This document shows positions 61,413 to 64,000 of a DNA stretch of 64,000 bases, piece by piece. This stretch comes from HXMU1420-13 sp965601825. Lineage in GTDB: Bacteria > Bacteroidota > Rhodothermia > Balneolales > Balneolaceae. Each line of letters opens with the position of its first letter. The stretch's first letter is position 1. The notes below the pieces were generated by a model. It was given only the letters and a program-made list of their open reading frames with translations. It was not told the DNA's origin and searched no databases. A program made the position numbers and the translations under genes. The stretch covers positions 1,860,001 through 1,924,000 of the forward strand of contig OZ271839.1 in the NCBI GenBank assembly GCA_965601825.1, in the 5' to 3' direction.

Positions 61413-62215
61413 AATTGATGATTTTCAATAAATAGTTTGAGATGCTCTGCAATTTCGAAATGAGCACTTGAATGTACTCGGTGTCCTGAATCAGGTAAAA
61501 TAACTAATTCTGCATTTTGAATTTCTTTCTTCATTACCTGATTAATTCGAGTGAATTTAGAATCGTGTTCACCAGTTAATAAAAGGGTAGGTGCTACGAT
61601 TTCATCTAGTCGATCTCTTAGGCAGGGCATGGTCCCGGTTCCAAATCCTTGTAATGAGTTGGCCATCCAATATTTATTCTGCGAACGCTGAATTTTATCC
61701 AATCCTTCATCTAGAATATCATTTTTAAACAAATCAAGGCCTCTCCAATAATTCAGAAAATCAGGGAAGTTGCCTAAAATTTGATCAGAGCGAGATGCAT
61801 CTAAAGCTTGTCTGGCCTGTCGTTCTGCTTCTACCTCTATTCCAAATGAGCCGCTTTCAAGAATTAATCCTTGAATTAAATCAGGTCGATTTAAAGCTAC
61901 ATTTAAAGCCAATCTTGCTCCCATACTATATCCATACAAAAAAACAGGTGAAGGGAGTTGTTCTTGTATGATTTTCGCGATATCTGCTACCTGTTCTTTG
62001 GTAGAAAAGCGATAGTGTAATTCAGCACCTTCCGTTAGCCCATGCCCTAATAAATCAATGGTAACGGGATTGCAAAATGACTTTAGGTCATCAATCAAAG
62101 AGTTGAAAATTTCTCCTGAACCTAAAAATCCATGAAGCATAACGACGGTTGGCAGCTCATTATGAGCTTTTTCATATTCGAAATAATAGTCTATTCCACG
62201 AATACGAACGTTCAT
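61409..62215 (-). CDS. menH: 2-succinyl-6-hydroxy-2,4-cyclohexadiene-1-carboxylate synthase
   Basis: 268 residues of the alpha/beta-hydrolase fold. Nucleophile elbow LYGYSMGARLALN, oxyanion loop MLHGFLGSGE, Asp in LLTGEHDSKF and catalytic His in LPDSGHRVHSS. Position between menD and menB with four-base overlaps at both ends makes the MenH call much stronger than the fold alone would. It removes pyruvate from the MenD product. Confidence 0.92.
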   Translation of the reverse strand: MNVRIRGIDYYFEYEKAHNELPTVVMLHGFLGSGEIFNSLIDDLKSFCNPVTIDLLGHGLTEGAELHYRFSTKEQVADIAKIIQEQLPSPVFLYGYSMGARLALNVALNRPDLIQGLILESGSFGIEVEAERQARQALDASRSDQILGNFPDFLNYWRGLDLFKNDILDEGLDKIQRSQNKYWMANSLQGFGTGTMPCLRDRLDEIVAPTLLLTGEHDSKFTRINQVMKKEIQNAELVILPDSGHRVHSSAHFEIAEHLKLFIENHQL

Positions 62216-63927
62216 TCCTCTTCAGTTTTAAATTGCCAGAGCAATCGTCTTAATTCCATTGAATCTTCACTATCAGTGATACATTCAAAGATATGTGGTC
62301 CAGAACGTTCTATGTGTGATTCAAAAGTAGGGATCAACTGTTCAGGTCTTGATATTAATGTATGATCAATTTTATGAGCTCGACACATCGCAGCGAATGA
62401 AACCGTATGTGGAGTTTCAAAGTAATCGCTGTATTCATTTTTATGCTCATTTATTGGAAGCATTTTAAAGATACTACCGCCTCCATTATTTAAGACGACA
62501 ATTATTAATGGTTCTTCGATTTCATGGAGTTTTAAAAGAGCATTGGAATCGTGTAGAAATGCAATATCACCAATAAATAGCACTCCCGGTTTTTTAGCTA
62601 CTTTGCTTATTCCAATGGTTGTTGATAGAATGCCATCAATCCCTGCGGCACCCCTATTTACGAAAATTTCTTTTCCGTCATAGTCTGAAAATAAAGCCAA
62701 ATCACGGACTGGAAATGAATTAGATAACATCGTAAAGCTCTTAGATGGTATCAAATTTCCTAATGTATGGAACACATACCCATCAGTAAGTGGTGAGGTT
62801 GGATACATCAAACGTTCTTTATAAGCGTAATATGACTTTTGATACCTTCTCCAGCTTCTAATCCATTCCTTGTCAATTTCCGTCTCAAATTCATTCACTT
62901 CAAAGCCGGCGCCTTGAGTGAAGATAAATTCCTCTGCAGTCAGCGATTCATCTTGAATTTCATTTGAACCCAAAAACCGAATTTGTTTAATGTTACTATG
63001 CAATTTCAGGTAATTTTGAATTGCCTTACTAACAGGTTCATCACCAAAACGTAGTATCAAATCGGGAGTAAGTTCATTGGATATTTCTTCATTTCTGAGA
63101 AAGCCATCAAAACCGGTAACTGTATATTTTGATGAATTTAAATTACTCCCCGGCTCTACTAAAACTGGAGCGTTGAGTTGCTTCGCTAAGTTTTCCAGAG
63201 AACTGGCATCAATTGGTTCAATTTCAGGTCCAGCTATTATAATAGGTTTATTTGCTTCTGACGCTGCGATCCAAAATTTATCGTCCAGTGTATGTGGTTT
63301 TTGATCCCAGACTTTTAATGAATATCTCTTTTTACTCTGTTTTTCATTATCTGATTTTACGACTTCTAGAAAGTCGTTTTCAGGCTCAAATGGTTTTGAA
63401 AATGAAAAATTAAGGTGACTGACTCCTTTCTTAGAAACCGCGTTTTCAACTGCTTGTACTGCAGCCCTTTCTAATCGAAGAATACTATTATTACTTTCTT
63501 TGGGTTCGCCTACTTCATGAAAGAAAACCGGATAATCTCCGAATATCTTTATCTGATCGATGGTTTGCGAAGAACCAATACCTCTCAAGTGCGGTGGTCT
63601 ATCAGCACTCAATACTATCAATGGAACCGATGATTGAGTAGCTTCAATAATTGCCGGTAAATAATTGGCTACTGCTGTACCTGAAGTACAAACCAGACAG
63701 GTTGGAATTCCATCCACTTTAGACATACCCAATGCCATAAATGCAGCAGATCGCTCATCAATATTAATTGTTTTTTCAAATCCAGGGTGAGCTGCAAATG
63801 CAAGAGTAAGTGGAGTTGACCTGGAACCGGGTGAAATTATGACTCGATGTACGCCTTTTTCATATAAAGAGCGAACAAATTGAGTAGACCAATAAAAATT
63901 CAAGTTAAGTGGATCACGATCCGGCAT
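62212..63927 (-). CDS. menD: 2-succinyl-5-enolpyruvyl-6-hydroxy-3-cyclohexene-1-carboxylate synthase
   Basis: 571 residues, a thiamine-diphosphate enzyme. N-terminal domain with VIISPGSRSTPLTLAFA and the catalytic-Glu region INIDERSAAFMALG; the central domain is IIIAGPEIEPI; the cofactor domain has FVNRGAAGIDGILSTTIG, FIGDIAFLHDSNALL and VVLNNGGGSIFKMLP. It joins isochorismate and 2-oxoglutarate. Its ATG lies inside menF, with a 14-base overlap. Confidence 0.97.
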   Translation of the reverse strand: MPDRDPLNLNFYWSTQFVRSLYEKGVHRVIISPGSRSTPLTLAFAAHPGFEKTINIDERSAAFMALGMSKVDGIPTCLVCTSGTAVANYLPAIIEATQSSVPLIVLSADRPPHLRGIGSSQTIDQIKIFGDYPVFFHEVGEPKESNNSILRLERAAVQAVENAVSKKGVSHLNFSFSKPFEPENDFLEVVKSDNEKQSKKRYSLKVWDQKPHTLDDKFWIAASEANKPIIIAGPEIEPIDASSLENLAKQLNAPVLVEPGSNLNSSKYTVTGFDGFLRNEEISNELTPDLILRFGDEPVSKAIQNYLKLHSNIKQIRFLGSNEIQDESLTAEEFIFTQGAGFEVNEFETEIDKEWIRSWRRYQKSYYAYKERLMYPTSPLTDGYVFHTLGNLIPSKSFTMLSNSFPVRDLALFSDYDGKEIFVNRGAAGIDGILSTTIGISKVAKKPGVLFIGDIAFLHDSNALLKLHEIEEPLIIVVLNNGGGSIFKMLPINEHKNEYSDYFETPHTVSFAAMCRAHKIDHTLISRPEQLIPTFESHIERSGPHIFECITDSEDSMELRRLLWQFKTEEE

Positions 63928-64000
63928 ATTCTAGGGCAGTAAGCATGGGTATAAATTTCATATTCGTTTCATCCCATTCTTTTTGGGGATCCGAATCCTG
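63914..64000 (-). CDS. menF: Isochorismate synthase C-terminus, cut by window edge
   Basis: The last 28 codons before TGA (63914-63916) read QDSDPQKEWDETNMKFIPML and on, ending ALEYAGS. SDP-x-x-EW-x-ET-x-x-K is the C-terminal pattern of MenF/EntC-type isochorismate synthases (related to GSDPxxEWxE). The position just before menD supports it. The rest lies outside the window. Confidence 0.8.
   Translation of the reverse strand, partial: QDSDPQKEWDETNMKFIPMLTALEYAGS

Overview
The window is a chromosomal stretch from an AT-rich Gram-negative bacterium of the Bacteroidota/Rhodothermota/Balneolota neighbourhood. I favour a Balneolaceae-like marine bacterium, but that is an inference. The signs are: a TonB-dependent receptor with a carboxypeptidase-regulatory-like N-terminus, a type IX-style C-terminal sorting domain, many lipoproteins, TAnnTTTG promoter elements of the Bacteroidota type, a short primary sigma factor without region 1.1, a menaquinone pathway, and a fused 2-oxoglutarate dehydrogenase E2-E1 protein. 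I see no rRNA, tRNA, insertion sequence, prophage or CRISPR array. No gene-free stretch exceeds 300 bases. || Layout. 1-8.6 kb is one minus-strand run: a macro-domain protein cut by the window edge, a HAD phosphatase, a lipoprotein resembling clan-A glycosidases, a BtuF-like binding protein without signal peptide, a Rid-family protein, a methyltransferase, a DUF4386 membrane protein, a DUF985 cupin and a secreted M16 peptidase. 8.7-10.8 kb is a DUF3109-rpoN operon. An unrecognised membrane-anchored gene at 10.9-12.1 kb is bracketed by two copies of a structured repeat of about 106 bp. 12.2-25.9 kb holds small accessory and housekeeping genes: a glycosylase-like protein, a thioredoxin-fold protein, a large secreted beta-propeller protein, a class-III aminotransferase with a semialdehyde dehydrogenase, a periplasmic-binding-fold protein, NTF2-like, tyrosine phosphatase, SDR, cupin, YdeI and VWA proteins. 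|| 26-35.5 kb is core metabolism and transcription: odhA/kgd, pepF, a GAF-domain protein translationally coupled to deoB, and rpoD behind a structured leader. 35.7-45.7 kb has a lone chemotaxis receptor, a GNAT-like protein with an acidic tail, a propeller histidine kinase with its LuxR-type regulator, and then a lipoprotein with a huge Arg/Asn/Ser/Thr-rich tail followed by an outer-membrane barrel. 45.7-57 kb is rich in esterases: the conserved ybbP-ybbA/tesA divergon, a PIG-L deacetylase, a SIMPL protein, a lipoprotein SGNH hydrolase, and a TonB receptor paired with another SGNH lipoprotein. 57-59 kb is grpE-dnaJ. 60-64 kb is the overlapping menF-menD-menH-menB operon. || The most unusual items are the covarying repeat pair, the rpoD leader with a Cys-rich mini-ORF, the kinase/regulator/low-complexity-lipoprotein/barrel block, and the TonB-receptor plus SGNH-lipoprotein pair. 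None of them is proven to be a new system.
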